Positions 8,121 to 16,930 of a DNA stretch of 64,000 nt are shown here, piece by piece. Position numbers and translations under genes: made by a program. How positions within the stretch are numbered: position 1 is the first letter of the stretch; each line of letters opens with the position of its first letter. The stretch is from Lujinxingiaceae bacterium (lineage in GTDB: Bacteria > Myxococcota_A > Bradymonadia > Bradymonadales > Bradymonadaceae), in contig JACCWM010000211.1 of the NCBI GenBank assembly GCA_013697635.1, forward strand, positions 1 to 64,000. Direction: 5' to 3'. The notes under the pieces were generated by a model. The model was given only the letters and a program-made list of their open reading frames with translations, had not been told where the DNA came from and ran no database searches.

Positions 8121-8716
8121 GCGCCGCCGAGGTCGTGATCGCGCGCACGGGGGTGGCCAACATCGCCTCGGTGGTCGCAGCCTTTGAGCGCCTGGGCGCC
8201 GCGGTGCGCCTGGTTGATACGCCCGAGGCGATCAAAGACGCCGAGTTCGTGGTTTTTCCCGGCGTTGGCTCCTTTGGCGCCGGCATGCACAACCTGCGCG
8301 AGAGCGGCCTTGCCGACGCGCTCTTCACGCGCATCCATGAGGAGCGCGCGACGCTCGCGATCTGTCTGGGCCAGCAGCTCTTGTTCGAGGAGAGCGACGA
8401 GAGCCCCGGCATTCGCGGCCTGGGCCTGTTGCCCGGGCGCGTGACGCGATTTCCCAACGCAGTGCGCGTGCCCCAGTTTGGATGGAACGCGGTCGAGCCT
8501 GGCGAGGGTTGTCGTTTTCTGGAGCCTGGCTACGCCTACTTTGCGAACTCTTATCGGGTGACGCAGCTCGTGCACGGCTGGAGCGGTGCCTTCTCCGATC
8601 ACGGCGGGCCCTTTGTGGCAGCCATGGAGCGCGGGCCTGTTCTGACCTGCCAGTTTCACCCGGAGCTCTCGGGCGCCTGGGGCCACCGGCTGCTCGAGCG
8701 CTGGTTGAAGGGCTAA
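8117..8716 (+). CDS. hisH: imidazole glycerol phosphate synthase, glutaminase subunit
   Basis: HisH releases ammonia from glutamine and passes it to HisF. The 199-residue class I amidotransferase has the oxyanion strand FPGVGSFGAGM, the nucleophile Cys in LAICLGQQLLFEESDE, and the His-Glu pair in CQFHPELSG. It starts with GTG 8117, overlapping the hisB stop (GTGA). hisF follows after 24 bases, the only junction in the operon without an overlap. Its product works as a heterodimer with HisF. Confidence 0.95.
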   Translation: MSAAEVVIARTGVANIASVVAAFERLGAAVRLVDTPEAIKDAEFVVFPGVGSFGAGMHNLRESGLADALFTRIHEERATLAICLGQQLLFEESDESPGIRGLGLLPGRVTRFPNAVRVPQFGWNAVEPGEGCRFLEPGYAYFANSYRVTQLVHGWSGAFSDHGGPFVAAMERGPVLTCQFHPELSGAWGHRLLERWLKG

Positions 8717-8740
8717 ACGCTCGCCATTGAGGACGATCAA

Positions 8741-9493
8741 ATGCTGACAATAAGAGTCATTCCTTGCCTCGATGTTCGAGATGGCCGGGTTGTAAAAGGC
8801 GTGCAGTTTCAGGGGCTTCGCGATGCAGGTAGCCCCTGGGAGCTTGGCGCAGCCTATGAGGCGCAGGGCGCCGACGAGCTTGTGATCCTCGACGTCTCGG
8901 CCACGCCACAGGGCCGCGAAAACCAGGTCGACACGGTACAAAAGGTGCGCGCGCTCTTGTCGATCCCGCTGACCGTGGGCGGCGGCGTGCGCCGCGCCGA
9001 CGATGCCGGCCGCCTCTTGGATGCCGGCGCGGACAAGGTCGGCATAAACACGGCCGCCGTGCACAACCCCCAGATCATCACCGACATCGCCGAGCGCTAC
9101 GGGCGTCAGTGCACCGTAGTCGCGATCGATGCCGCGCGCGTCGAGGGCGGCTGGGAGGTCGTCGTGCTCTCCGGAAAGGAGCGACCGGGGCTCGACGCCG
9201 TGGCCTGGGCCAGGGAAGCCGCCGAGCGCGGCGCCGGCGAGATATTGCTCACGAGCTGGGATCGCGATGGGACACGCTCGGGCTACGATTTGGAGCTTAT
9301 CGCAGCCGTCGCCGCAGCCGTCGGCGTGCCGATCATCGCCTCGGGCGGCGCCGCACACCCCGACCATCTGCTCGAGGCGCTTCGCGCAGGCGCCGACGCC
9401 GTGCTCGCGGCCTCGATCTTTCACGACGGCGATTACACCGTTGGCGAGGTCAAGCGCCTGTTGGCTCAGGGCGGCTTAGAGGTGCGGCTGTGA
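8741..9493 (+). CDS. hisF: imidazole glycerol phosphate synthase, cyclase subunit
   Basis: HisF is the cyclase barrel of the HisHF complex, making imidazoleglycerol phosphate and AICAR. The 250-residue (beta/alpha)8 protein has the catalytic aspartates in RVIPCLDVRDGRVVKGVQF and VVAIDAARVEGGWEV, phosphate-binding loops LTVGGGVR and PIIASGGAAHPDH, and LLTSWDRDGTRSGYDLEL. A GAGGA precedes ATG 8741. The stop overlaps the GTG of the hisA fusion (GTGA at 9490-9493). Confidence 0.96.
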   Translation: MLTIRVIPCLDVRDGRVVKGVQFQGLRDAGSPWELGAAYEAQGADELVILDVSATPQGRENQVDTVQKVRALLSIPLTVGGGVRRADDAGRLLDAGADKVGINTAAVHNPQIITDIAERYGRQCTVVAIDAARVEGGWEVVVLSGKERPGLDAVAWAREAAERGAGEILLTSWDRDGTRSGYDLELIAAVAAAVGVPIIASGGAAHPDHLLEALRAGADAVLAASIFHDGDYTVGEVKRLLAQGGLEVRL

Positions 9494-10749
9494 TCATCCC
9501 ATCGATCGATTTGCAAAGTGGCAACGCCGTGCAGCTCATCGGCGGCAAGGCCTTGGAGCTCGACGCCGGCGACCCGCGGCCCATTGCCGAGCGTTTTCGT
9601 CTGGCCGGCGAGGTGGCCGTCATCGATCTGGACGCGGCCATGGGCAAGGGCTCCAACGAGGCCACGATCCTCGAGCTGCTCAAAATTGCGCCCTGTCGCG
9701 TCGGCGGCGGCATTCGCGACGTCGACACCGCGATCAAGTGGCTGGACGCCGGCGCAAGCAAGATCATTTTGGGCACGGCCGCCAGACCTGAGATCTTGCG
9801 CGAGCTGCCCGCCGACCGCGTGATCGCCGCGCTCGATGCCGTGCATGGCGAGGTGGTCGTCGAGGGCTGGGCGACCAAGACGGGGCGCAACGTGCTCGAT
9901 CGCATCGACGAGCTCAACGGCCTCGTCGGCGGCTTTTTGGTGACTTTCGTCGAAAAAGAGGGCCGCCTTGGCGGCACCGACTTTCCGATGGCCGAGCAGG
10001 TGGTCGCGCGCGCGGGCACGGCCCGCGTCACGATCGCCGGAGGCGTAACCACAGCCTCGGACATCGCTCGCCTCGACGCGCTCGGCGCGGACGCCCAGGT
10101 GGGCATGGCACTCTACAAGAATCTGCTCTCACTGGGCGACGCGATCGCCGCGCCGCTGGTTTCAGACCGGCCCGACGGGCTGTGGCCAACCGTGGTCTGC
10201 GACGAGCAGGGCGTGGCCCTGGGGCTGGTCTACTCGAACCTCGAGAGCCTTCGCGAGGCGGTGGCGAGCCGGCGCGGCGTCTACCATTCCAGAAGCCGCG
10301 GGCTGTGGAAAAAGGGCGAGTCGTCGGGCGCCTACCAGGAGCTGTTGCGCATCGATTTGGACTGCGACCGCGACGCGCTGCGCTTTACCGTGCGCCAGCA
10401 CGGCGCCGGTTTTTGCCACCATGAGACGCGCACCTGCTGGGGCGAGGATCGCGGGCTGACGCGGCTCGTGCGCCGCATCGAGGCGTTGCGTGAGCAGGCG
10501 CCGGCAGGCTCTTATACGCGTCGTCTCTTCGATGACCCGACGCTGCTCGAAAAGAAGTTGGTCGAGGAGGCCGGCGAGCTTGCCCAGGCCAGCGGCCCCC
10601 AAGACGTGGCCTGGGAGACGGCCGATTTGCTGTATTTCGCCCTGGTGGCGATGGTGCGATCCGGCGTGCCGCTCTCGGAGGTCGAGGCCATGCTCGATCG
10701 GCGCGCGCTCAAGCTCACCCGGCGCCCCGGAGACGCAAAGGAGTCGTGA
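9490..10749 (+). CDS. hisA: HisA-HisI-HisE trifunctional fusion
   Basis: This 419-residue protein joins three histidine enzymes. Residues 1 to about 220 are the HisA barrel (ProFAR isomerase), with catalytic Asp in PSIDLQSG, Asp in ALDAVHG and Thr in LVTFVEKEG, plus phosphate loop VGGGIRD. Residues about 226-320 are HisI (PRA-cyclohydrolase): GVYHSRSRGLWKKGESSG, LDCDRDALRF and FCHHETRTCWG hold the metal ligands. Residues about 340-419 are HisE (PRA-pyrophosphatase): EKKLVEEAGELAQA and AWETADLLYFALVAMV. The HisI-HisE part, including a RPDGL entry motif and ending TRRPGDAK, looks closer to fungal HIS4 than to typical bacterial HisIE. The start is GTG 9490, overlapping hisF. hisD follows with a one-base overlap. 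Confidence 0.95.
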   Translation: MIIPSIDLQSGNAVQLIGGKALELDAGDPRPIAERFRLAGEVAVIDLDAAMGKGSNEATILELLKIAPCRVGGGIRDVDTAIKWLDAGASKIILGTAARPEILRELPADRVIAALDAVHGEVVVEGWATKTGRNVLDRIDELNGLVGGFLVTFVEKEGRLGGTDFPMAEQVVARAGTARVTIAGGVTTASDIARLDALGADAQVGMALYKNLLSLGDAIAAPLVSDRPDGLWPTVVCDEQGVALGLVYSNLESLREAVASRRGVYHSRSRGLWKKGESSGAYQELLRIDLDCDRDALRFTVRQHGAGFCHHETRTCWGEDRGLTRLVRRIEALREQAPAGSYTRRLFDDPTLLEKKLVEEAGELAQASGPQDVAWETADLLYFALVAMVRSGVPLSEVEAMLDRRALKLTRRPGDAKES

Positions 10750-12026
10750 TGTCGGCAGTATTGCTCAAGATTATCAGCCCCGACGATGTCCCAGCGCTTC
10801 GCCGTGATCCGGTCGACGCTGCGACGCTCGCTGCAACATCAATTATCGTCGAGGATGTGCGCGAGCGTGGCGAGGCGGCCGTGCGCCACCACGCGCTGCG
10901 CCTTGGCGATATCCAAGAGGGCGAGGCGCTGTTTGTGGGCCGAAAAGAGCTCGTCACAGCGCTGGCGGGGCTCAGTGAGCACGAGCACAGTGTGCTCAAG
11001 CGCACGGCGGCGCGCATCGAAGCCTTTGCAAAGGCCCAACGCGCCAGCGTGCACGACATCGAGGTGGCGATCCCCGGCGGCGTCGCCGGCCAACAGGTCG
11101 CCCCGGTCGAGCGCGCCGGCTGCTATGCGCCCGGCGGGCGTTTTCCGCTGCCCTCGTCGGTGTTGATGACCGCGATCACGGCCCGCGCCGCCGGCGTCGA
11201 GACCGTCTGGGTCGCCTCGCCGCGACCCACCCAGATCACGCTCGCTGCCGCCGCGCTCGCTGGCGCCGACGGCCTGCTTCGCGTGGGCGGCGCGCAGGCG
11301 ATCGCCGCTTTTGCCTACGGACTTGGGCCAATGGCCCCCTGCGACGTGGTCGTCGGGCCCGGAAACCGCTGGGTCACCGCCGCCAAGCAGATTGTCAGTG
11401 GCACGGTGCGCATCGATATGCTCGCCGGCCCCAGCGAGCTCGTCGTGCTCGCTGACCACAGCGCACAGCCCGGCATGATCGCCGCCGACCTGCTCGCCCA
11501 GGCCGAGCACGACCCCGACGCGCTGCCGATTCTTATCGCCACCGACCGCGCCCTGATCGACGCCGTCAACGCCGAGCTCGAGCGCCAACTGGCCGTGTTG
11601 CCCACCCACGAGACGGCGCGCGCCGCCCTGGCCAACGGCTACGCCGTGCTCGTAGAAAACGTCAGTGTTGGCGTGGAGTTGTGCAATCGCCTGGCACCCG
11701 AACATCTCGAATTATTGGTCCAAGACGCGAGGGCGATCGTGCCCATCTTGCGCCACTACGGCGGCCTGTTCATCGGCGCCGGCACAGCCGAGGTTTTTGG
11801 CGACTACGGCGCCGGCCCCAACCACACGCTGCCTACCGGCGGCACGGCGCGATCGGCGGGCGGCTTGAGCGTGTTCGATTTCTTGCGTATCCGCACGTGG
11901 ATGCGCGTCGATGACGCGAGCGCGGCCCAAGAGCTGGCCCAAGATGCTGCGGACCTTGGGCGCATGGAAGGGCTCGAGGGCCATGCCCGATCGGCGGAGT
12001 GGCGCCTGGGCAAGGGCGAGGCGTAA
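10749..12026 (+). CDS. hisD: histidinol dehydrogenase
   Basis: HisD oxidises histidinol to histidine in two NAD-dependent steps with a zinc ion. The 425-residue length is normal. Family motifs include VERAGCYAPGGRFPLPSSV, the NAD/substrate loop GGAQAIAAFAYG, VVGPGNRWVTAAKQ, IDMLAGPSELVVLAD, LAQAEHDPDA, and near the end APEHLELLV and GDYGAGPNHTLPTGG. ATG 10749 shares one base with the previous stop; an in-frame GTG lies 3 bases upstream. This is the last recognisable gene of the his operon. Confidence 0.96.
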   Translation: MSAVLLKIISPDDVPALRRDPVDAATLAATSIIVEDVRERGEAAVRHHALRLGDIQEGEALFVGRKELVTALAGLSEHEHSVLKRTAARIEAFAKAQRASVHDIEVAIPGGVAGQQVAPVERAGCYAPGGRFPLPSSVLMTAITARAAGVETVWVASPRPTQITLAAAALAGADGLLRVGGAQAIAAFAYGLGPMAPCDVVVGPGNRWVTAAKQIVSGTVRIDMLAGPSELVVLADHSAQPGMIAADLLAQAEHDPDALPILIATDRALIDAVNAELERQLAVLPTHETARAALANGYAVLVENVSVGVELCNRLAPEHLELLVQDARAIVPILRHYGGLFIGAGTAEVFGDYGAGPNHTLPTGGTARSAGGLSVFDFLRIRTWMRVDDASAAQELAQDAADLGRMEGLEGHARSAEWRLGKGEA

Positions 12027-12075
12027 GCGGGCGCTCTTGAATCGCCGACGTGGGCGCGGCGCACACGGTATGCCA

Positions 12076-12141
12076 CGCCCGCCCCAGGTTCCGGCCACAA
12101 AGAGCTTCCCGGCTCTTTGGACCTACTACCTGGGGCGGGCG
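12076..12141. repeat. 66-base nested perfect palindrome downstream of hisD
   Basis: Outer arms CGCCCGCCCCAGGT (12076-12089) and its exact complement ACCTGGGGCGGGCG (12128-12141) enclose inner arms AAAGAGC (12099-12105) and GCTCTTT (12112-12118) with a 6-base loop. The internal loop is symmetric, 9 bases on each side. There is no U-run after it, so it is not a standard intrinsic terminator. It may still end or protect the his mRNA, or be a protein-binding or mobile palindrome. Confidence 0.75.
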
Positions 12142-12190
12142 TCGGGATCAGAAGCGCCCTCTCAGGCCGAGGCCGGCGGCGTCGGGGGGA

Positions 12191-12388
12191 AAGTGCGTCG
12201 TCCTCGACTACAGCGCCTGTGCCTCCATCCTCGCCAACATCGTCCGCCTCGCCGAGCGCCCCGCGCTCGCCCGCCGCGTACGCCCCACACGCCGGCGCAC
12301 CTCGGGCGACGTCAGCATCGAGGAAGAGGCTGCGACAACGGGCGACGACCTCAATGACGTGACCAATGAGGACGTGGCCGAGGTGTAG
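12191..12388 (+). pseudogene. possible coding remnant between hisD and mgtE
   Basis: An open stretch of about 65 codons with very strong G/C bias at third positions ends in a TAG at 12386. It reads ...DYSACASILANIVRLAERP... and ends in an acidic, natural-looking tail (SIEEEAATTGDDLNDV). No convincing start or ribosome site precedes it. It could be the 3' end of a decayed gene or a small unrecognised ORF. No family is recognised. Confidence 0.3.
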
Positions 12389-12414
12389 GCGGTCGTCTTA
12401 TCAAGCAACGACGG

Positions 12415-12447
12415 GCAAAGTCGGTCCCTCAGGGGACCCGACTTTGC
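12415..12447. repeat. intergenic palindrome, copy A of a dispersed family
   Basis: GCAAAGTCGG-TCCC, loop TCAG, GGGA-CCCGACTTTGC forms a hairpin of about 14 base pairs with one bulge. The same core recurs near 31238, 36690 and 61399. It lies between the his operon and the convergent mgtE gene, so a bidirectional 3'-end function is plausible. Confidence 0.6.
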
Positions 12448-12497
12448 GCTCAACAGAATTTCAAAATTTACGAAAAGGCCCCCACCGCTACGCGCCA

Positions 12498-12525
12498 CCT
12501 CCCCTTCCCTTCGGGTGGGGAGGGG
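12498..12525 (-). terminator. hairpin just after the mgtE stop
   Basis: CTCCCC-TTCCC and GGG-TGGGGAGGGG form a GC-rich stem of about 9-10 pairs around a short loop, 3 bases beyond the mgtE stop codon. There is no T-run, so the terminator call is tentative. Confidence 0.3.
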
Positions 12526-12527
12526 TT

Positions 12528-13922
12528 CTAGACCGTGATCCAGCCGGCTTGCCAGAAGAGGGTGGCGATCGAGAAGTAGATGAGCAGGCCGGTGGCGTCG
12601 GCGATGGTGGTGATCAGGGGGCTGGAGGCGACGGCCGGGTCGATGTTGAGGCGAGTGAGGATGAAGGGCAAGATGGTGCCGATCAGGTTGGCGACCAGGA
12701 TGATGGCGGCCATCGAGAGGCCGACGACGACGCCGATCATTACGCCGCCGCGCAGTAGGCCGAGGCTGATGCTGGTAAGGCCCATCGCGGCGCCGAGGAG
12801 CATGCCGACGCCGACCTCCTTGCCGACGACTCTGAGCCAATCCGTGAGATCGACGTCGTCGGTGGCGATGGCGCGCACCATCAGGGTGGCGGCCTGGGCG
12901 CCGGCGTTGCCGCCGCTGCCGATGAGCAATGGTATGAAGAAGGCCAAGGCGATGATCGCGGTCAGGGTCTCTTCAAAGGCGGCGATGACGCCTGACGAGA
13001 GCAGGTTGACCACGACGAGGATGACCAACCAGCCGATGCGCTTTTGGAAGAGCGCGAAGACGGTGGCTTCGCGGTAGCTGGTCTTGAGCGGTGAGACGGC
13101 GCCGATTTTTTGGAAATCCTCGGTGGCCTCTTCCTCGGCGACGTCGAGCACGTCGTCGACGGTGACGATGCCGACCAGGATGCCGTCGGAGTCGACCACG
13201 GGCAGGGCGATGAGGTCGTAGCGCGCGAGCAGGCGCACGGCCTCCTCGCGATCGGCGAAGGCCGAGATGCTCACGAACGACTGTGTGATAAGCTCGCTGA
13301 CGAGCTGCTCGGGCTTGGCCAAAATCAAGCGGCGCAGGCTCAAGGAGTCGAGCAGTTTCCAGGATTTGTCGGTGATGTAGAGGACGCTGACGATCTCGCT
13401 GTCGCGGCCCTTTTTGCGGATGTGTTCGATCGCCTCGCCGGCCGTCCAGGTCGGGCGAACGGCCACGTAGTCGGGCGTCATCAGGCGGCCGACGCTCTCC
13501 TCGGGGTAGCCCAGGAGCAGGCGGGCTTCCTTGAGGTCTTCGGGGCTGAGCAGGTTGAGCAAGCGCTGGGTGACCTGGCCGGGAAGCTCTTCGAGCAGTT
13601 GGGTGCGGTCATCGGGTCGCAAATTGGCCAGTAGCTGGCGGGTGTCCTCGTCGGTCAGGTTGGCGAGCAGCTCGTTTTGCTGTTCGAGCTCCATGTAGGA
13701 GAAGACGTCGGCCGCGATCGAGCGGGGCAGGGCGTGAAAGGCCAGCACCTGGTCGTGCTTGTCGAGGTCAGGAAAGACGTCGGCAATCTCGGGCACGGGC
13801 ACCCGGCGCACGGCAGCGCGCAAATCCTGCCACTTTTTCTCGCGCACCAGCGACTCGATGAGAGCGCAAAGCTCGTCATGGTCCAGGGTCGTGCTGTCCT
13901 CGGCTAACGACATCGGCGGCAT
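12528..13922 (-). CDS. mgtE: magnesium transporter MgtE
   Basis: This 464-residue protein has the standard MgtE order. A helical N-domain of about 1-140 contains VFSYMELEQQNELL and RTQLLEELPGQVTQRLLNLL. A CBS pair follows at about 145-275, with SVGRLMTPDYVAVRPTWTAGEAIEHIR and VVDSDGILVGIVTVDDVLDV. Five membrane spans from about 290 complete it, with GSGGNAGAQAATLMVRAIA lining the pore. It forms a homodimeric Mg2+ channel gated by Mg2+ binding to the cytoplasmic domains. Start candidates are ATG 13922 and ATG 13913. It converges with the his operon. Confidence 0.93.
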   Translation of the reverse strand: MPPMSLAEDSTTLDHDELCALIESLVREKKWQDLRAAVRRVPVPEIADVFPDLDKHDQVLAFHALPRSIAADVFSYMELEQQNELLANLTDEDTRQLLANLRPDDRTQLLEELPGQVTQRLLNLLSPEDLKEARLLLGYPEESVGRLMTPDYVAVRPTWTAGEAIEHIRKKGRDSEIVSVLYITDKSWKLLDSLSLRRLILAKPEQLVSELITQSFVSISAFADREEAVRLLARYDLIALPVVDSDGILVGIVTVDDVLDVAEEEATEDFQKIGAVSPLKTSYREATVFALFQKRIGWLVILVVVNLLSSGVIAAFEETLTAIIALAFFIPLLIGSGGNAGAQAATLMVRAIATDDVDLTDWLRVVGKEVGVGMLLGAAMGLTSISLGLLRGGVMIGVVVGLSMAAIILVANLIGTILPFILTRLNIDPAVASSPLITTIADATGLLIYFSIATLFWQAGWITV

Positions 13923-14025
13923 CCTTACGGCAATTCAAACCCAAAAAACTCAGTTCCTGACGCGGCCAAACCATACACGGGGGCCAGGAAATGGGCAATC
14001 GCCAGAAATGCGCCAGGCAGGGTGG

Positions 14026-15066
14026 TCAGTGCGCTTCACCGATCGGCCAGAAGTCCGCGAAGAGTCTGCGGACATGCTCGATCGCGCTGCGGGTTGCATC
14101 GCTGGGGGCGGTCTCGATGGCCGAGACGTAGGCGTCGGACAAGACGTCGATGCAGGCGCGCACGCAGCCGGTGAGGGTGGCCGTGTCGTAGCCGCCTTCG
14201 AGGCAAAGCGCGATGCGGCCGTTGGCATGGCGGTCGGCTATCTGGCAGGCCACCGTGCACAAATGGGCAAAGCCTGCCGTGGTGAGGGCCATCGAGGCCA
14301 GGGGATCGGAGTAGTGGGCGTCAAAGCCTGCCGAGACGAGCACGAGCTCGGGTTTGTAGTGCTCGGCAATCGGGATCAGTACCTGCTCGTAGACCGCTGC
14401 GTAGTCGCCATCGCCCATGCCAGCGAGCAGCGGGACGTTGATGTTGAAGCCCGCGCCGTGGCCTTTGCCGACCTCGTTGACCGAGCCGGTGCCGGGATAA
14501 AAGGGGTGTTGATGGGTATTGAAGACGAGGATGTCGGCGCGCTCCTCGAAGGAGTGTTGCGTGCCGTTTCCGTGGTGCACGTCCCAGTCGATGATCAGCA
14601 CGCGCTCGCAGCCCAGTTGGGCGGTCGCGTGGGCGGCGGCGATGGCGATGTTGTTGAAGACGCAAAAGCCCATGGCGCGACCGGCCTCGGCGTGGTGGCC
14701 GGGGGGGCGAACCAGCGCAAAAGCGCGTCTGTGCTCCTCGGCGAACAGCGCGGTGACAGCCTCGATCGCCGCGCCGGCCGCAAGATAGGCCGCCTCGACG
14801 CTGCCAGCGGAGAGCGCGGTGTCGGGATCGAGCTGCGCGCTCTTGCCGCGCAGCGCGTCGATGCTGTCGATATAGGCGCCGGTGTGCACGCGCTCAATCG
14901 CCTCGCGCCCGGCTTCGCCAGCCTGGCGGCGATCGATCTTCGCGGCCGTGAGCGTGTCGAGCATCGCCTCGATCGCTTCGAGGCGCGCCGGGCTTTCGGG
15001 ATGGAAGCGGCCCGGATCGTGGGCGATCATGCGCGCGTCAAAGTAGATCAGGGGTCTCGAAGACAT
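14026..15066 (-). CDS. histone deacetylase family (class II/acetoin-utilisation type) hydrolase
   Basis: This 346-residue protein has the complete zinc deacetylase signature. Motifs include DPGRFHPESPARLEAIEAM, the double His in VRPPGHHAEAG, VLIIDWDVHHGNGTQHSFEE with metal ligands, VSAGFDAHYSDPLASMALTT, and CLEGGYD. Bacterial members remove acyl groups from proteins or small amides such as acetylpolyamines; which of these applies cannot be read from sequence. ATG 15066 was chosen because homology starts there (SSRPLIYFDARMIAHDPG). The ABC exporter gene on the same strand ends 13 bases upstream, so it is probably the last gene of that transcription unit. Confidence 0.9.
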   Translation of the reverse strand: MSSRPLIYFDARMIAHDPGRFHPESPARLEAIEAMLDTLTAAKIDRRQAGEAGREAIERVHTGAYIDSIDALRGKSAQLDPDTALSAGSVEAAYLAAGAAIEAVTALFAEEHRRAFALVRPPGHHAEAGRAMGFCVFNNIAIAAAHATAQLGCERVLIIDWDVHHGNGTQHSFEERADILVFNTHQHPFYPGTGSVNEVGKGHGAGFNINVPLLAGMGDGDYAAVYEQVLIPIAEHYKPELVLVSAGFDAHYSDPLASMALTTAGFAHLCTVACQIADRHANGRIALCLEGGYDTATLTGCVRACIDVLSDAYVSAIETAPSDATRSAIEHVRRLFADFWPIGEAH

Positions 15067-15079
15067 TGGTCGAACCTCG

Positions 15080-16930
15080 CTAGGCCGGCACCGTGGGCGA
15101 GGCGTCCTCGCGCTCGGTGGCGTATTGAAGCCGGTAGAGCGTGCCGTAATGCCCGTCTTGGACGACCAGCTCATCGTGGGTGCCCGTCTCGATGAGCTCG
15201 CCCTTGTGCAAGACGATGATACGGTCGGCCTTTTGAATTGTGGACAGGCGATGGGCGATTACAAGCGAAGTTTGTCGCGCCATGAGCACTTCGACGGCGT
15301 CTTGGATCAGCGCCTCGGTGTCGGTGTCGACGTTGGCCGTGGCCTCGTCGAGGATGAGCACGTCGGGTTTTCGCACCAGCGCGCGCGCAAAGGCCAAGAG
15401 CTGCTTCTCGCCAGAAGACAGGTTCGAGCCGCGCTCGGCCACCTGATGGGCGTAGCCGTCGCCCTGGCGCAGGATCATCGGATGGGCGTGCACAGCCTGG
15501 GCGGCGGCTATGACCTCGGCCTCGTCGAGGCCTTCGACGCCCAGCGAGAGGTTCTCGAAGATCGTGCCTTGAAACAAGAAGACGTCTTGGAGCACGACGG
15601 CAAAGCGGCGGCGGTACTCGTGCAGGTCAAATTCGCGGATGTCGATGCCGTTGATCAGGATCTGGCCGCGGGTGACGTCGTAGAGGCGCGTGAGCAGGGC
15701 GATGATCGTCGTCTTTCCGGCGCCGGTGTGGCCGACCAGCGCGACCTTGTCGCCCGGGGTGACGACAAAGCTGATTCCGCGCAAGATCCAATCCTCGTCG
15801 TTGTAGGCAAACCAGACGTCACGAAACTCGATCTCGAAGGCCTCGGCGGGCAAGGCCGTTGGCCGGGCAGCGCGCGCGATGCGCTCGTCGGTGTCGAGCA
15901 GCTGGAAGATGCGCTCGCTGCTGGCCATCGCGCTTTGCAACAGATTGTACTTTTGAGCCAGGTCGCGAATGGGAACGAAGAATTTTTGCATGTACTCGAT
16001 AAAGGCTACGAGCACGCCCAGCGTGACCAGTCCGTCGAGGGCCTGGCCGCTGCCGTACCAGATGATCGCGCCGATCGTCACCGAGCCGATCGTCTCGACC
16101 AGCGAGTAGAGCATCGCGTCGTAGCGAATCGAGCGGATGTTGGCGTCGCGATAGTCCTCATTGATGTCGCGGTACTCGGCGGCGCTGACCCTCTCGCGCA
16201 CGAAGAGCTGGATGACGCTCATCCCGGTGATGCTTTCTTGAAGGTGAGCGTAGAGGCGAGCGATCTTGATGCGCACCTCGCGAAAGGCCGTGCGCAACAG
16301 GTAGCGAAAGATCGAGGTGAAGATCAGCAGGATCGGCACGACCGTGAAGCAAACCAGTGCGAGCTTCCAGTTCTTGAGCAGCAAGATTACGACGATCGCG
16401 GCCAGCGTGATCACGTCGCCGACCATCGTGATCATGCCCGAGGAGAGCGCCTCCTGGAGCGACTCGACGTCGGTCGTCATGCGCGCCATGAGCCGGCCGA
16501 TCGGGTTTTTCTTGAAGAAGCTAGCCGACAGGCCCTGCACGTGGCCAAAGACCTGATTTCGCAGATCCCGAAGCGCGCGTTGGCCGGCGAACTGCATCAG
16601 GTAGAACTGGGTGAACTCGAGGATCGCCCGACCCAGGATCGTCGCGCCAAAGGCCAGCGCCACAAGCTCGATGCCCTCCATCTTGGCCGGAATCAGGTAG
16701 TCGTCGATCGCGATTTGCAGCAGCCAGGGCTGCATGAGCGAGACGCCCGAGAGGATCGGCAGCAGCAACAGGCAGACCAAGAATACCAGGCGGTAGGGGC
16801 GCATGTAGCCCCAAAGCCGCCACAAGATCGCGCCGTCGGAGTAGGTCCCGAGCTTTTGCTCGGCGAAACCCGAACCGATCGCCGAGCCATCCGGGCGTTT
16901 GGCCTTCTTTTTGGGGGATTGCTCGCTCAC
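15080..16930 (-). CDS. ABC exporter half-transporter (consensus ATP site subunit)
   Basis: This 616-residue fused TMD-NBD protein has six membrane spans in residues 45-320 and an ATPase domain from about 370. The Walker A is GHTGAGKTT, the signature LSSGEKQLLAFARAL, the Walker B VLILDEATANVD with the catalytic Glu, and the switch His is in VIAHRLSTIQ. It overlaps the next ABC gene by 4 bases. The pair resembles heterodimeric multidrug or lipid exporters such as YheI/YheH and TM287/288. The substrate is unknown. Confidence 0.9.
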   Translation of the reverse strand: MSEQSPKKKAKRPDGSAIGSGFAEQKLGTYSDGAILWRLWGYMRPYRLVFLVCLLLLPILSGVSLMQPWLLQIAIDDYLIPAKMEGIELVALAFGATILGRAILEFTQFYLMQFAGQRALRDLRNQVFGHVQGLSASFFKKNPIGRLMARMTTDVESLQEALSSGMITMVGDVITLAAIVVILLLKNWKLALVCFTVVPILLIFTSIFRYLLRTAFREVRIKIARLYAHLQESITGMSVIQLFVRERVSAAEYRDINEDYRDANIRSIRYDAMLYSLVETIGSVTIGAIIWYGSGQALDGLVTLGVLVAFIEYMQKFFVPIRDLAQKYNLLQSAMASSERIFQLLDTDERIARAARPTALPAEAFEIEFRDVWFAYNDEDWILRGISFVVTPGDKVALVGHTGAGKTTIIALLTRLYDVTRGQILINGIDIREFDLHEYRRRFAVVLQDVFLFQGTIFENLSLGVEGLDEAEVIAAAQAVHAHPMILRQGDGYAHQVAERGSNLSSGEKQLLAFARALVRKPDVLILDEATANVDTDTEALIQDAVEVLMARQTSLVIAHRLSTIQKADRIIVLHKGELIETGTHDELVVQDGHYGTLYRLQYATEREDASPTVPA

